In this document: positions 1 through 8,438 of the stretch, one piece after another
Numbering within the stretch: the stretch's first letter is position 1
Layout of the letters: the number at the start of each line of letters is the position of its first letter
Source: Permianibacter sp046297695
GTDB lineage: Bacteria; Pseudomonadota; Gammaproteobacteria; Enterobacterales; Permianibacteraceae
Reading direction: 5' to 3'
DNA length: 64,000 bases
Assembly (NCBI GenBank): GCA_046297695.1
Contig: JBKBHF010000001.1
Span: forward strand, 62,001-126,000
Position numbers and translations under genes: made by a program
The notes under the pieces: generated by a model
What the model saw: the letters and a program-made list of their open reading frames with translations, nothing else
What the model was told of the DNA's origin: nothing
Databases searched by the model: none

Positions 1-370
1 CGCCAGTTCGAATCCCATTTGCCTGATACTCAACAAACTCGATGTCTTCGCTGAACTCCAGAAATACCGGGCTATCTGCACCGTCCGCTGCAGTGATTTC
101 ATTGTCAAAGGACCGGACGAGGCTGTTGTCAGCCGAGACGACGACCTGAACCCCCACATCACCGTCCCCCGGAATGACTCGAACCGGCTCGCCACGTTTT
201 ACAGCTTCGCTACGGGCGGTCATCAACGCTTCCACCAGCATGTTCGTGGTGGTAGTCAGCCGCGAGTTCTCAATCAAATTGCCAAGTGTCGGGACAGCCA
301 GTGTCGCGATAATGGCGACAATAGCCATGCCAATGAGCAGCTCTGTCGCGGTGAATCCGGATTGACGCAC
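1..370 (-). CDS. GspH/FimT-family minor pseudopilin (FimU-like), partial
   Basis: The 3' end runs off the window; 123 codons are visible. The product begins MRQSGFTATELLIGMAIVAI, a class III (type IV pilin) leader: a short basic peptide, cleavage after Gly5, Phe+1 and Glu5 of the mature protein, then a hydrophobic helix. Next comes the 'LxxxIENSRLTTTTNMLVEALMTARSEAVKR' type segment typical of GspH/FimT proteins. Such minor pseudopilins prime assembly of type IV pili or type II secretion pseudopili at the inner membrane. I chose a GTG start because AAGGAGGG lies 7 bases upstream. In Pseudomonas aeruginosa the fimU-pilVWXY1E cluster lies beside ispH, so FimU/FimT is the best guess. It was found by reading the reverse strand directly. 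Confidence 0.88.
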   Translation of the reverse strand, partial: MRQSGFTATELLIGMAIVAIIATLAVPTLGNLIENSRLTTTTNMLVEALMTARSEAVKRGEPVRVIPGDGDVGVQVVVSADNSLVRSFDNEITAADGADSPVFLEFSEDIEFVEYQANGIRTG

Positions 371-376
371 GTGAAA

Positions 377-386
377 CCCTCCTTTT
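377..386 (-). promoter_or_regulatory. Strong ribosome binding site deciding a GTG start
   Basis: On the minus strand this reads AAAAGGAGGG, followed by 6-7 bases and then GTG. It is the best Shine-Dalgarno match near the pseudopilin and fixes the GTG at 370 as the start, which in turn gives the expected short prepilin leader. Confidence 0.7.
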
Positions 387-449
387 ACAGGGTTTAGAGA
401 TAACATCGGGTTTATGCTATCGCCAGCAAAGGCCGACAGGTATGCAGTC

Positions 450-475
450 GGCGCCGACCAACGGCGCCGACCAAA
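450..475. repeat. 13-bp tandem direct repeat containing a palindrome
   Basis: Two copies of GGCGCCGACCAA(C/A) stand head to tail between ispH and the pseudopilin gene. The first copy overlaps the 12-base palindrome GTCGGCGCCGAC. It could be an operator or chance in GC-rich DNA; no assignment is made. Confidence 0.4.
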
Positions 476-519
476 AGTAGGATGTGGAGTGGTTCACATT
501 CCCCACTCCCAACAAGAAC

Positions 520-1449
520 TTAGCGCAGCTCGAGCGGCAGCGCGAAGGTGATGTCTTCAATTTTGCCGGATTGCTCGGCAACTGAATGGCCGCCAAGGGC
601 TTTGAGGCGCTCGACAACTTGTCTGACCAGCAGTTCGGGCGCCGAGGCGCCGGCAGTGACGCCCACTCGTACAACGCCGTCCAGCCAGGCAGGCTGGATG
701 TCGTCAGCTCCATCAATCAAGTACGAGCGGACACCATCCTTCTCGGCCAATTCGCGTAGCCGGTTGGAGTTGGAGCTGTTGCGGGAGCCCACCACCAGTA
801 CCAGATCGGTCTGAGCGGCCAATTCGCGGACCGCGTCCTGTCGGTTCTGGGTGGCATAGCAGATGTCGTCCTTGCGCGGGCCCTGAATGGCCGGGAATCT
901 GGCCCGCAAGGCGGCCATGATGTCCTTGGTCTCGTCGACCGACAGCGTGGTCTGGGTCGAGTAATGCAGCCGCTCCGGGTCTTTGACGGTCAGACGCTGG
1001 ACGTCTTCAACCGACTCCACCAGGTAAATGCCACCCTCCGGATTGTCGTACTGGCCCATGGTGCCCTCGACCTCCGGATGGCCCTTGTGACCGATGAGCA
1101 CGCACTCGTCGCCTTTTCGGGAAATGCGGGCAACTTCCAGATGGACCTTGGTGACCAGCGGACAGGTGGCATCGAAGACCCGGAAACCACGCGTTTTGGC
1201 TTCATCACGAACCGCCTGCGAGACGCCATGGGCACTGAAAATCACCGTCGCACCGGCCGGAACCTCGTGCAACTCTTCGACAAAAATCGCGCCGCGCTGA
1301 CGCAAGTCCTCGACCACAAAGCGGTTGTGCACCACCTCATGGCGGACATAAATCGGCGCGCCGAAAATCTCGATGGCACGTTTGACGATTTCGATGGCCC
1401 GATCGACCCCAGCACAGAAACCGCGGGGGTTGGCCAACAGAATTTCCAT
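520..1449 (-). CDS. ispH: 4-hydroxy-3-methylbut-2-enyl diphosphate reductase
   Basis: IspH (LytB) catalyses the last step of the MEP isoprenoid pathway, reducing HMBPP to IPP and DMAPP with a [4Fe-4S] cluster in the cytoplasm. The 309-residue length fits the family. The three cluster cysteines are visible: Cys12 (NPRGFCAGV), Cys96 (DATCPLVTKVH) and Cys197 (DICYATQNRQ). The substrate-binding motifs EVVHNRFVV and SAHGVS are also present. The gene lies 11 bases after fkpB and ends the ribF-ileS-lspA-fkpB-ispH run, the arrangement known from Pseudomonas. No clear terminator follows; the 149 bases to the pseudopilin hold a short GC-rich direct repeat. Confidence 0.97.
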   Translation of the reverse strand: MEILLANPRGFCAGVDRAIEIVKRAIEIFGAPIYVRHEVVHNRFVVEDLRQRGAIFVEELHEVPAGATVIFSAHGVSQAVRDEAKTRGFRVFDATCPLVTKVHLEVARISRKGDECVLIGHKGHPEVEGTMGQYDNPEGGIYLVESVEDVQRLTVKDPERLHYSTQTTLSVDETKDIMAALRARFPAIQGPRKDDICYATQNRQDAVRELAAQTDLVLVVGSRNSSNSNRLRELAEKDGVRSYLIDGADDIQPAWLDGVVRVGVTAGASAPELLVRQVVERLKALGGHSVAEQSGKIEDITFALPLELR

Positions 1450-1460
1450 GCTCGCTATCC

Positions 1461-1898
1461 TCAGGGATTGATGGCGACGACTTCGACATCGAACGTCAGC
1501 GCCTTGCCCGCCAGCGGGTGGTTGAAATCAATGGTCAGGGAATCGCCGTTTATCTCGCGCACCACACCCGGCATTTCAGCGCCATTGGGCAGAGTAAAAG
1601 CGATAATGACGCCTTCGCTGATTTCCAGGTCGGATGGAAACTCATGGCGCTGCCGGAACTGGATAAGGCCGGCCTGGCGTTCACCAAAACCATCACTGGC
1701 AGCGACGGTGAATTTCTTCTTGTCACCGACTGCAAGCCCGAGCAACTGTTGCTCGATCGCATCGCTCAGACTGCCATCACCGAGCTGAAACTTGGCGGGC
1801 TTGCCATTGGCACGTGAGCTTTCGGCAACCGAACCATCTTCCAACAACAAATTCAGATGCACCAGTACCGCATCACCCGGTTGCACTTGCATGATCAC
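1461..1898 (-). CDS. fkpB: FKBP-type peptidyl-prolyl cis-trans isomerase
   Basis: A 145-residue SlpA/FkpB-type FKBP with an inserted IF (chaperone) domain. Visible markers are the N-terminal VQPGDAVLVHLNLLLEDGS strand pair, the QLGDGSLSDAIEQQLLGLAVG core, the insert around residues 68-115, and the closing DFNHPLAGKALTFDVEVV segment that defines SlyD/FkpB proteins. It is cytoplasmic and assists folding. The start overlaps the lspA stop by four bases (ATGA type), indicating translational coupling; a second Met two codons on is an alternative start. The fkpB-ispH pair is conserved in gammaproteobacteria. Confidence 0.93.
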   Translation of the reverse strand: MIMQVQPGDAVLVHLNLLLEDGSVAESSRANGKPAKFQLGDGSLSDAIEQQLLGLAVGDKKKFTVAASDGFGERQAGLIQFRQRHEFPSDLEISEGVIIAFTLPNGAEMPGVVREINGDSLTIDFNHPLAGKALTFDVEVVAINP

Positions 1899-2413
1899 AC
1901 ACCCTGCCCTTTGGCTGCCTTGGCCGACGGCTGCCGGAACGAATCAAGAATCAGAAGGCCGGCACCGACGCAAATCGCGGCATCGGCGATATTGAACGCC
2001 GGCCAGTGATAGCTGCCAACATACCAATCGATAAAGTCGATGACGTAGCCATAACTGATCCGGTCATAGACGTTACCGAGTGCGCCGCCAAGCACCAGCG
2101 TCAACGCGATGGGCAACAGCTTCTGACCGCGCGGCAAGCGATACAGCCAGACAGTCAGCACCACACTGATCACGGCCGTCAGCACCACAAAGAACCAGCG
2201 CTGCCAACCACCGGCATCAGCCAGAAAACTGAACGCGGCACCGGTGTTGTGCGCCAGCATCAGATTGAAATACGGCATCACCGGCACCGGCTCGTACATT
2301 GCCAGATTGGCAACGGCCAGATGCTTGGTCCATTGGTCCAGCACAACGACAATCAGCGTCAGCCAGAACCAGCGGAAATTGCTGATGCCACCAAAAGCTT
2401 GCACGGTCATCAT
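1895..2413 (-). CDS. lspA: Lipoprotein signal peptidase (signal peptidase II)
   Basis: LspA is the aspartyl protease of the inner membrane that cleaves prolipoprotein signal peptides after diacylglyceryl modification. The 172-residue protein has four predicted membrane helices. The two catalytic aspartates sit in GGALGNVYDR and VIDFIDWY, the classic N-x-x-D-R and D-F-x-D motifs. It overlaps ileS upstream and fkpB downstream by four bases each, so the three are one coupled transcript, as in E. coli (ribF-ileS-lspA-fkpB-ispH). Confidence 0.97.
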   Translation of the reverse strand: MMTVQAFGGISNFRWFWLTLIVVVLDQWTKHLAVANLAMYEPVPVMPYFNLMLAHNTGAAFSFLADAGGWQRWFFVVLTAVISVVLTVWLYRLPRGQKLLPIALTLVLGGALGNVYDRISYGYVIDFIDWYVGSYHWPAFNIADAAICVGAGLLILDSFRQPSAKAAKGQGV

Positions 2414-5232
2414 GCCACCTGCCGGCTTTCGCCGTTGCCATCGACGTTCTCAACGCAGCGGCCGCACAGTTCCGGATGCGCGGCATGGCTGCCGACATCG
2501 GCGCGACGATGCCAGCAACGAACGCATTTGGCATGTACGGACTTGTGCAGCACGAGTTTCAAGCCGTCTATGTCAGTCGCCGCTGCCTGTGCCGGCGCGC
2601 CAGACAACACATGGATATCGGCGCGCGACGTAATCAGGACAAAACGCAAGTCGGCGCCGAGCTGTTTCAGAATCGAAAACAGTTTGTCATCGGCATAGAC
2701 ATCGACTTCGGCTTCCAGCGAACCGCCCATGTCCATGGTCTTGCGGGCACCCTCGATCGCCTTGTTGACCGCATCCTTGACTTTCAACACTTCGGCCCAG
2801 TGCTCGCGGCTGATCGCATCGCCGTCGGCGCTGAACAGATCAGCATACCAATCGGCCAGCAGCGCTTCGCCCTTCTGCCCCGGAATCATCTGCCAGATCT
2901 CGTCGGCGGTAAAGGACAGAATCGGGGCAATCCAGCGCACCAACGCCTGCACGATATGGAACAGTGCGGTCTGGCAAGAACGCTGGGCGCGCGAACCGGC
3001 TTTGGCGGTGTACTGCCGGTCCTTGATGATGTCGAGATAGAAAGCCCCCATGTCGACCGCGCAGAAGTGATGCACGGCCTGCGAGACGTTCCAGAACTCG
3101 TACTTGTCGTAAGCGGTCCTGATCTCGTTTTGGTAGCGCAGCGCACAATCAACGGCCCAGCGATCCAGCGGCAGCATTTCGGCCGGCTTGACCATGTCGG
3201 TAACCGGATTGAAGCCATGCAAATTGGCGAGCAAAAAGCGGGCGGTATTGCGAATGCGGCGGTAGCTGTCAGCGGTGCGATTCAGAATTTCCTTCGATAC
3301 CGCCATTTCGCCGCGGTAATCGGTCGAGGCTACCCATAGGCGCAACACATCGGCGCCCATCTGTTCGATGACTTCCTGCGGCGCGACGACGTTGCCTTTC
3401 GACTTCGACATCTTTTCGCCTTTGCCATCGACCGTGAAGCCATGCGTCAGCACCGCCTTATACGGTGCCTTGTTGTTCAGCGCAACGCCGGTCAACAGCG
3501 AGCTGTGGAACCAGCCACGGTGCTGATCAGAGCCCTCGAGATACAGATCAGCGGTGCCGCCCAGATCGGCGCGGGCAGCAACCACGCAGGCGTGCGTGAC
3601 GCCCGAATCAAACCAGACATCGAGCGTATCGCTGAGTTTGACGTAATCAGCCGCGTCGGCACCGAGCAGTTCTTCGGCCGGCAAATCAAACCAGGCCTGA
3701 ATACCGCCCTGCTCGACTTTCTTGGCGACTTGCTCGAGCAACTCCAGCCAGCGCGGATGAATCTCCTGCGTATCTTTGTGCACGAACAGCGGTAGCGGAA
3801 TGCCCCAGGTGCGCTGCCGCGAGATGCACCAGTCAGGGCGGTTCTCGATCATCGCGGCGATGCGCTGCTCGCCCCACTCCGGCACCCACTGCACTTGCTT
3901 GATTTCACGCAACGCCTGTTTGCGCAGGCCGTTCTGATCCATCGAGATGAACCATTGCGGCGTCGCCCGGAAAATCACCGGCGTCTTGTGCCGCCAGCAA
4001 TGCGGATAACTGTGACGCAGGGCAAAATGCTTGAGCAAGCGACCTTCGAGTTTCAGATGCTCGATGATGGCGTCATTGGCCTTGCTGACATGCTGGCCGC
4101 CGAACAAAGGCAAATCGGCTGCGAACACGCCGTTGGCGCCGACCTTGTGTTCAACCGACAAGCCGTATTTCAAACCGACCGCATAGTCTTCCTGACCATG
4201 GCCCGGCGCGGTATGCACGCAGCCGGTACCGGCATCGAGCGAGACGTGATCACCGACAATCACCGGCACTTCGCGCGGATAGAACGGATGCTGCAGTTTC
4301 AAGCCTTCAAGCGCTTCACCTTTGCCGTAACCGAGTACATGGTAATGCTCGATGCCATAGCGGTCCATGCAGTCTTTCAACAGACCTTCGGCGAGCACCA
4401 AACGCTCTTTGCGGCCTTCGCGTTCAACTTGCACAACGACGTATTCGAGATTGGCATTGAGCGCAACGGCCTGGTTGGCCGGCAAGGTCCAGGGCGTCGT
4501 GGTCCAGATCACGACCGACAATACGCCCTCGCCATGATGACCCGGCACACTGTGCAGGCGGGCAAACAACACATCCGGATCGAGCACCGGAAACGCGACA
4601 TCAATTGCTGGTGAGGTCTTGTCTTCGTATTCGACTTCCGCTTCGGCCAGCGCCGAGCCGCAATCAAAGCACCAGTGCACCGGCTTATAACCCTTGTGCA
4701 GATGACCGTTGCTGATGATTTTGCCGAGCACGCGGATGGCGTTCGCTTCGAAATCGAACGACATGGTTTTGTACGGATTGAACCAGTCACCGAGCACGCC
4801 CAAGCGGATGAAATCCTTGCGCTGGGCTTCGATCTGGCTTTCGGCGTAATCACGGCATTGCTGACGGAACTCGCCCGTGGTGACCTTGACGCCGGCCTTG
4901 CCGACTTTCTTCTCGACGTTCAACTCGATCGGCAAGCCATGGCAGTCCCAGCCCGGCACGTACGGCGCGTCAAAACCGTCCAGCGTCTTGCTTTTGACGA
5001 CGATGTCCTTCAGCACTTTGTTGACGGCATGGCCGATATGAATATTGCCGTTGGCGTAGGGAGGGCCATCGTGCAGGATGAATTTTTTCTTGCCAGCGCG
5101 GGCGGCCCGAATCTGCTCATACACTTTCTGTTCATGCCAGCGTTGCAGCATGCCCGGTTCCCGCTTGGCCAGATCGGCTTTCATCGGAAAATCCGTGGTC
5201 GGCAGGTTCAGCGTGTGTTTGTAATCCGCCAT
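2410..5232 (-). CDS. ileS: Isoleucyl-tRNA synthetase
   Basis: A class I aminoacyl-tRNA synthetase of 940 residues charging tRNA-Ile, with an editing domain against valine. The HIGH motif is at residues 65-68 (NGNIHIGH) and KMSKS at 607-611. The CP1 editing domain lies between them (TTTPWTLPANQA, GTGCVHTAPGHG). A C-terminal zinc finger, C-x2-C-x(about 15)-C-x2-C, closes the protein (CVRCWHRR...CGRCVEN), marking the bacterial type 1 enzyme. The stop overlaps lspA by four bases. A 60-base gap separates it from ribF upstream. Confidence 0.98.
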   Translation of the reverse strand: MADYKHTLNLPTTDFPMKADLAKREPGMLQRWHEQKVYEQIRAARAGKKKFILHDGPPYANGNIHIGHAVNKVLKDIVVKSKTLDGFDAPYVPGWDCHGLPIELNVEKKVGKAGVKVTTGEFRQQCRDYAESQIEAQRKDFIRLGVLGDWFNPYKTMSFDFEANAIRVLGKIISNGHLHKGYKPVHWCFDCGSALAEAEVEYEDKTSPAIDVAFPVLDPDVLFARLHSVPGHHGEGVLSVVIWTTTPWTLPANQAVALNANLEYVVVQVEREGRKERLVLAEGLLKDCMDRYGIEHYHVLGYGKGEALEGLKLQHPFYPREVPVIVGDHVSLDAGTGCVHTAPGHGQEDYAVGLKYGLSVEHKVGANGVFAADLPLFGGQHVSKANDAIIEHLKLEGRLLKHFALRHSYPHCWRHKTPVIFRATPQWFISMDQNGLRKQALREIKQVQWVPEWGEQRIAAMIENRPDWCISRQRTWGIPLPLFVHKDTQEIHPRWLELLEQVAKKVEQGGIQAWFDLPAEELLGADAADYVKLSDTLDVWFDSGVTHACVVAARADLGGTADLYLEGSDQHRGWFHSSLLTGVALNNKAPYKAVLTHGFTVDGKGEKMSKSKGNVVAPQEVIEQMGADVLRLWVASTDYRGEMAVSKEILNRTADSYRRIRNTARFLLANLHGFNPVTDMVKPAEMLPLDRWAVDCALRYQNEIRTAYDKYEFWNVSQAVHHFCAVDMGAFYLDIIKDRQYTAKAGSRAQRSCQTALFHIVQALVRWIAPILSFTADEIWQMIPGQKGEALLADWYADLFSADGDAISREHWAEVLKVKDAVNKAIEGARKTMDMGGSLEAEVDVYADDKLFSILKQLGADLRFVLITSRADIHVLSGAPAQAAATDIDGLKLVLHKSVHAKCVRCWHRRADVGSHAAHPELCGRCVENVDGNGESRQVA

Positions 5233-5292
5233 TGTTGTTGTCCTAGAAAAGTCTGAGTCGTAAGAATCTGGTTTCTGACAATCGCTTATGCC

Positions 5293-6240
5293 TCAACCGG
5301 TCGCGAAGAACGCCCTCGCCTGCTCGGCATCACGGGCAATCTGCGCTTTCAGCGCATCGAGCCCGTCAAACTTCTGTTCGCCGCGCAATTTGCGTAGCGG
5401 CTCGACCGCGATGCGCTTGCCGTAAATGTCGCCGGCAAAATCGAACAGATGCGTTTCGCAGCGCGGCTCCTTGCCATTCACCGTCGGCCGGTTACCGATA
5501 TTGGCCACGCCCGGCAACGGCCGTTCGGCAAGGCCATGCACCTGCACCGCGTAAACACCGTTCAGCGGCAATACCGCGCGATGCAAACGGAGGTTCGCGG
5601 TCGGAAAACCCAGCAGCCGGCCGCGGGCATCGCCATGCGCCACCTTGCCACTCAGTAGATAGCGTTGGCCGAGCATGCGGGCGGCGTTTTCAAATTGCTC
5701 ATTCGCCAGTGCTTGCCGAATGGCGGTACTGCTGACGCGTTCGCCATCGAGCAGCACGGTGGCGCTGGCTTCGGTGCTGAACGCGTTCGCCGCCTGCAGC
5801 AAGGCAAAATCGCCACGACGCTGATACCCGAACCGGAAATCATCACCGATGACGAGATGCTGCACCTTTAACCGTTGTTCAAGCCAAACGGAAATGAAGT
5901 CTTCGGCCGGCAGTTGTGACAGCGTGCGATTGAACCGCAATACCTGCACGGCATCGACGCCGAGCGCCTGCAGCCGTTCGAGTTTTTCCCGCAGCCGCAG
6001 CAGGCGCGCCGGCGGCTGCCGTTCGCTGCCGCGGGCAAAGAACTCCTGCGGATGCGGCTCGAACAGCATCACCAACGTCGGTAAACCGCGACGCTCGCCT
6101 TCGGCGCGCAGACGCTGCAGCAAGGCCTGATGGCCAAGGTGCACGCCGTCGAAATTGCCGATGGTGGCGACGCAGCCGCTCGCGAAATCCGATCGCGTCT
6201 TGCTGCCACGCAGCAACCTCAGGGGCGAATTCCGGTTCAC
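5293..6240 (-). CDS. ribF: Bifunctional riboflavin kinase / FAD synthetase
   Basis: RibF converts riboflavin to FMN and FMN to FAD. The 315-residue protein has the N-terminal nucleotidyltransferase domain (ATIGNFDGVHLGHQALL, HxGH motif, near residues 26-41; later VIGDDFRFG) and the C-terminal riboflavin kinase domain (GRLLGFPTANL, VANIGNRPT, CETHLFDFAGDIYG). It lies between murJ and ileS on the same strand with gaps of 54 and 60 bases, the usual gammaproteobacterial order. Confidence 0.97.
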   Translation of the reverse strand: MNRNSPLRLLRGSKTRSDFASGCVATIGNFDGVHLGHQALLQRLRAEGERRGLPTLVMLFEPHPQEFFARGSERQPPARLLRLREKLERLQALGVDAVQVLRFNRTLSQLPAEDFISVWLEQRLKVQHLVIGDDFRFGYQRRGDFALLQAANAFSTEASATVLLDGERVSSTAIRQALANEQFENAARMLGQRYLLSGKVAHGDARGRLLGFPTANLRLHRAVLPLNGVYAVQVHGLAERPLPGVANIGNRPTVNGKEPRCETHLFDFAGDIYGKRIAVEPLRKLRGEQKFDGLDALKAQIARDAEQARAFFATG

Positions 6241-6294
6241 TCGTCAAAAGCCTCGGCAAATCAAGGGGATGGAGTATACCCGAGTCGCTGGCCG

Positions 6295-7833
6295 TCAGGC
6301 CTGCCCTTTCAGATGCCGCAGCCGCACGCCCAGCACCAGCAAGCTCAGCAAATAGACCAGGCCACCGGCGGCAACCAATATGGCCAGCCAGCCCATCCGC
6401 GCCCACAAGCCAGCGGCCAGCCAGGCCTCGGTGCCCGGATGCAGCAGCAGCAGCACCGCGCACATCGTGGCGCAAGCGGTCAGCACCTTCAGCCACCAGC
6501 TGCCCCAGCCGGCCTGTGGCTGGTAACGGTCACCCTTGCACAGGTTGCGGTAGAGCAGGAAGGCGTTGAGGCTGCCGGACAGCGTGGTGGCAAGCGCGAG
6601 CCCGACGAACTCGAACGGCCAGATCAGGATAGCGTTGCAGATCATGTTGAAGACGACGGCCGTGATCGCGATCCGTACCGGTGTCTTGGTGTCCTGACGG
6701 GCAAAGAAGCCGGTGGCGAGCACCTTGACCGACATGAAGCTGAGCAAACCAATCGAATACGCGATCAGCGCCCAGCGCACTTGATAGACATCCTCCGGCG
6801 TGAACGAACCGTGTTGATAGATGGTTGTGACGAGGCCATCGGCAAGCAGAATGAGACCGGCCGTGGCCGGCACGCCGATCAGCACCAGCAGGCGCAGACC
6901 CCAGTCCATGGTGCGGTTGAAGTCCTTGGCATTCTCGACGGCGTGCTGTTTGGACAGGCTCGGCAGCACGACCGTCGCAATCGCGATACCGAAAATGCCG
7001 AGCGGAAACTCAAGCAGACGATCGGCGTAATAGAGCCATGACACGCTCTTTTCCTGCAGGAAGCTGACGAACACCACGTCGAGCAGCAGGCTTACTTGCG
7101 TCACCGACACCGCGAACATGGCGGGAATCATCAACTTCAGGATCCGCTGCACGCCCTCGTCTTTCCAGCCCCACTGTGGTTTCGGCAGCAGGCCCTCTTT
7201 CCACAGGAACGGCAGGTTGAACAGCAATTGCACCAGACCGGCGGCGAAGATCGACCACGCCAGCGCCATCGACTGCTCTTCCAACCCCGGCGCGACCGCC
7301 ACGGCGGCGATGATCTGACAGATGCTGAGGAACACCGGCGTCACCGCCGGCACGGCGAACTTGCCGATGCTGTTCAGCACCGAGCCGGCAAACGCGGTCA
7401 GCGAGATGAACAGTAAATAAGGGAAAGTGATGCGCAGCAGCGTGGTGGCGAGCTCGAACTTGTCCGGGTCGGCGCGAAAGCCCGGCGCGTACACCGTCAT
7501 CACCGCCGGCGCCGCGGCAATGACCACGACCGTCAACGCCAGCAGAATCAAGCCGAGCGTGCCGGACACCTTGTTCAGCAGCGCCAGCACCTCTTCTCGC
7601 GAGCGTTTGGCCTCGTATTCGGCCAGCACCGGAACAAAGGCTTGCGAGAACGCCCCTTCGGCAAACAGCCGGCGCAGGAAGTTCGGGATTTTCTGGGCAA
7701 CGAAGAACAGGTCCGAGGCCAAGCCGGCGCCGAGCAGATTGGCGACCACGACCTCGCGGGCAAGGCCCAATACGCGGGAAATCAGCGTCATGGCGCTGAC
7801 GATGGTGCCGGATCGCAGCAGATGGCCTGCCAT
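6295..7833 (-). CDS. murJ: Lipid II flippase MurJ
   Basis: MurJ (MviN) flips the peptidoglycan precursor lipid II across the inner membrane. The 512-residue length and the multi-helix membrane profile fit the MOP-superfamily fold. Recognisable segments are the N-terminus (TIVSAMTLISRVLGLAREVVVA), the RLFAEGAFSQAFVPVLAEY motif and the DRLLEFPLGIFGIA segment. It is transcribed away from rpsT; the 204-base gap between their starts must hold divergent promoters. Confidence 0.96.
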   Translation of the reverse strand: MAGHLLRSGTIVSAMTLISRVLGLAREVVVANLLGAGLASDLFFVAQKIPNFLRRLFAEGAFSQAFVPVLAEYEAKRSREEVLALLNKVSGTLGLILLALTVVVIAAAPAVMTVYAPGFRADPDKFELATTLLRITFPYLLFISLTAFAGSVLNSIGKFAVPAVTPVFLSICQIIAAVAVAPGLEEQSMALAWSIFAAGLVQLLFNLPFLWKEGLLPKPQWGWKDEGVQRILKLMIPAMFAVSVTQVSLLLDVVFVSFLQEKSVSWLYYADRLLEFPLGIFGIAIATVVLPSLSKQHAVENAKDFNRTMDWGLRLLVLIGVPATAGLILLADGLVTTIYQHGSFTPEDVYQVRWALIAYSIGLLSFMSVKVLATGFFARQDTKTPVRIAITAVVFNMICNAILIWPFEFVGLALATTLSGSLNAFLLYRNLCKGDRYQPQAGWGSWWLKVLTACATMCAVLLLLHPGTEAWLAAGLWARMGWLAILVAAGGLVYLLSLLVLGVRLRHLKGQA

Positions 7834-7945
7834 CTATAAAATCCCCGTTCTTGGATCGGTGTTCACGAAGCCGCGCATGGTAGCGTCCGGCCCCGGTCAG
7901 AGCCAGAAAATCCGCGGCGATCTGCTGGCAAAAGCTGGTTTCCAT

Positions 7946-7974
7946 TTGACTTGGTTCGTTTTTTTGGGCATATT
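7946..7974 (+). promoter_or_regulatory. Predicted sigma-70 promoter of rpsT
   Basis: TTGACT (7946-7951), a 17-base spacer, then CATATT (7969-7974). The start site would be about 55-60 bases before the rpsT TTG. The match is read by eye. Confidence 0.5.
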
Positions 7975-8037
7975 TCGCGCCCTTCCACGTGTGGAACCGA
8001 ATTTCCGGTCGATTTACCGAGTTTCAGGAGTAGGACC

Positions 8038-8301
8038 TTGGCCAACATCAAGTCTGCCAAAAAGCGCGCCCGCCAGTCCGAACGCGCTCGCGAACTGAAC
8101 GCTTCGCAGCGTTCGATGCTGCGTACGTACATCAAGAAAGTCATCAAGGCCATCGAGGCCGGTGACAAGGCTGCCGCTCAAGCCGCTTTCACCACCGCTC
8201 AGCCGGTGATCGACAGCGCCGCTGGCAAAGGACTGATCCACGCCAACAAGGCCGCTCGCCACAAGAGCCGTCTGTCGGCGCACATCAAGGCCATGGCCTA
8301 A
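8038..8301 (+). CDS. rpsT: 30S ribosomal protein S20 (TTG start)
   Basis: An 87-residue basic protein beginning (M)ANIKSAKKRARQSERARELN and ending in the S20 helix HANKAARHKSRLSAHIKAMA. S20 binds 16S rRNA in the body of the small subunit. I set the start at the TTG at 8038, with CAGGAG upstream, because it yields exactly the S20 N-terminus; in-frame codons further upstream are not part of the family. E. coli rpsT also starts with UUG, where the weak start is tied to translational autoregulation. A strong terminator follows. Confidence 0.97.
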   Translation: MANIKSAKKRARQSERARELNASQRSMLRTYIKKVIKAIEAGDKAAAQAAFTTAQPVIDSAAGKGLIHANKAARHKSRLSAHIKAMA

Positions 8302-8319
8302 TCCTTCACGGGATTGCGC

Positions 8320-8346
8320 AAAACCCGGCTCAGGCCGGGTTTTTTG
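8320..8346 (+). terminator. Rho-independent terminator of rpsT
   Basis: Stem CCCGGC / GCCGGG with loop TCAG, flanked by AAAA on the left and a run of six T on the right. Confidence 0.9.
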
Positions 8347-8382
8347 TTGCCTGTGAGTGGCACGGGCCAAATCCCGGAAACC

Positions 8383-8410
8383 AAAACGCCCATCGACTGA
8401 TGGGCGTTTT
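8383..8410 (-). terminator. Rho-independent terminator of obgE
   Basis: A perfect 12-base stem (AAAACGCCCATC / GATGGGCGTTTT) with a four-base loop. On the minus strand it follows the obgE stop and ends in TTTT; it can also serve the plus strand as a second terminator for rpsT. Confidence 0.85.
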
Positions 8411-8438
8411 GCTGTAGCGCTTGCAGACGACGGCGGTA

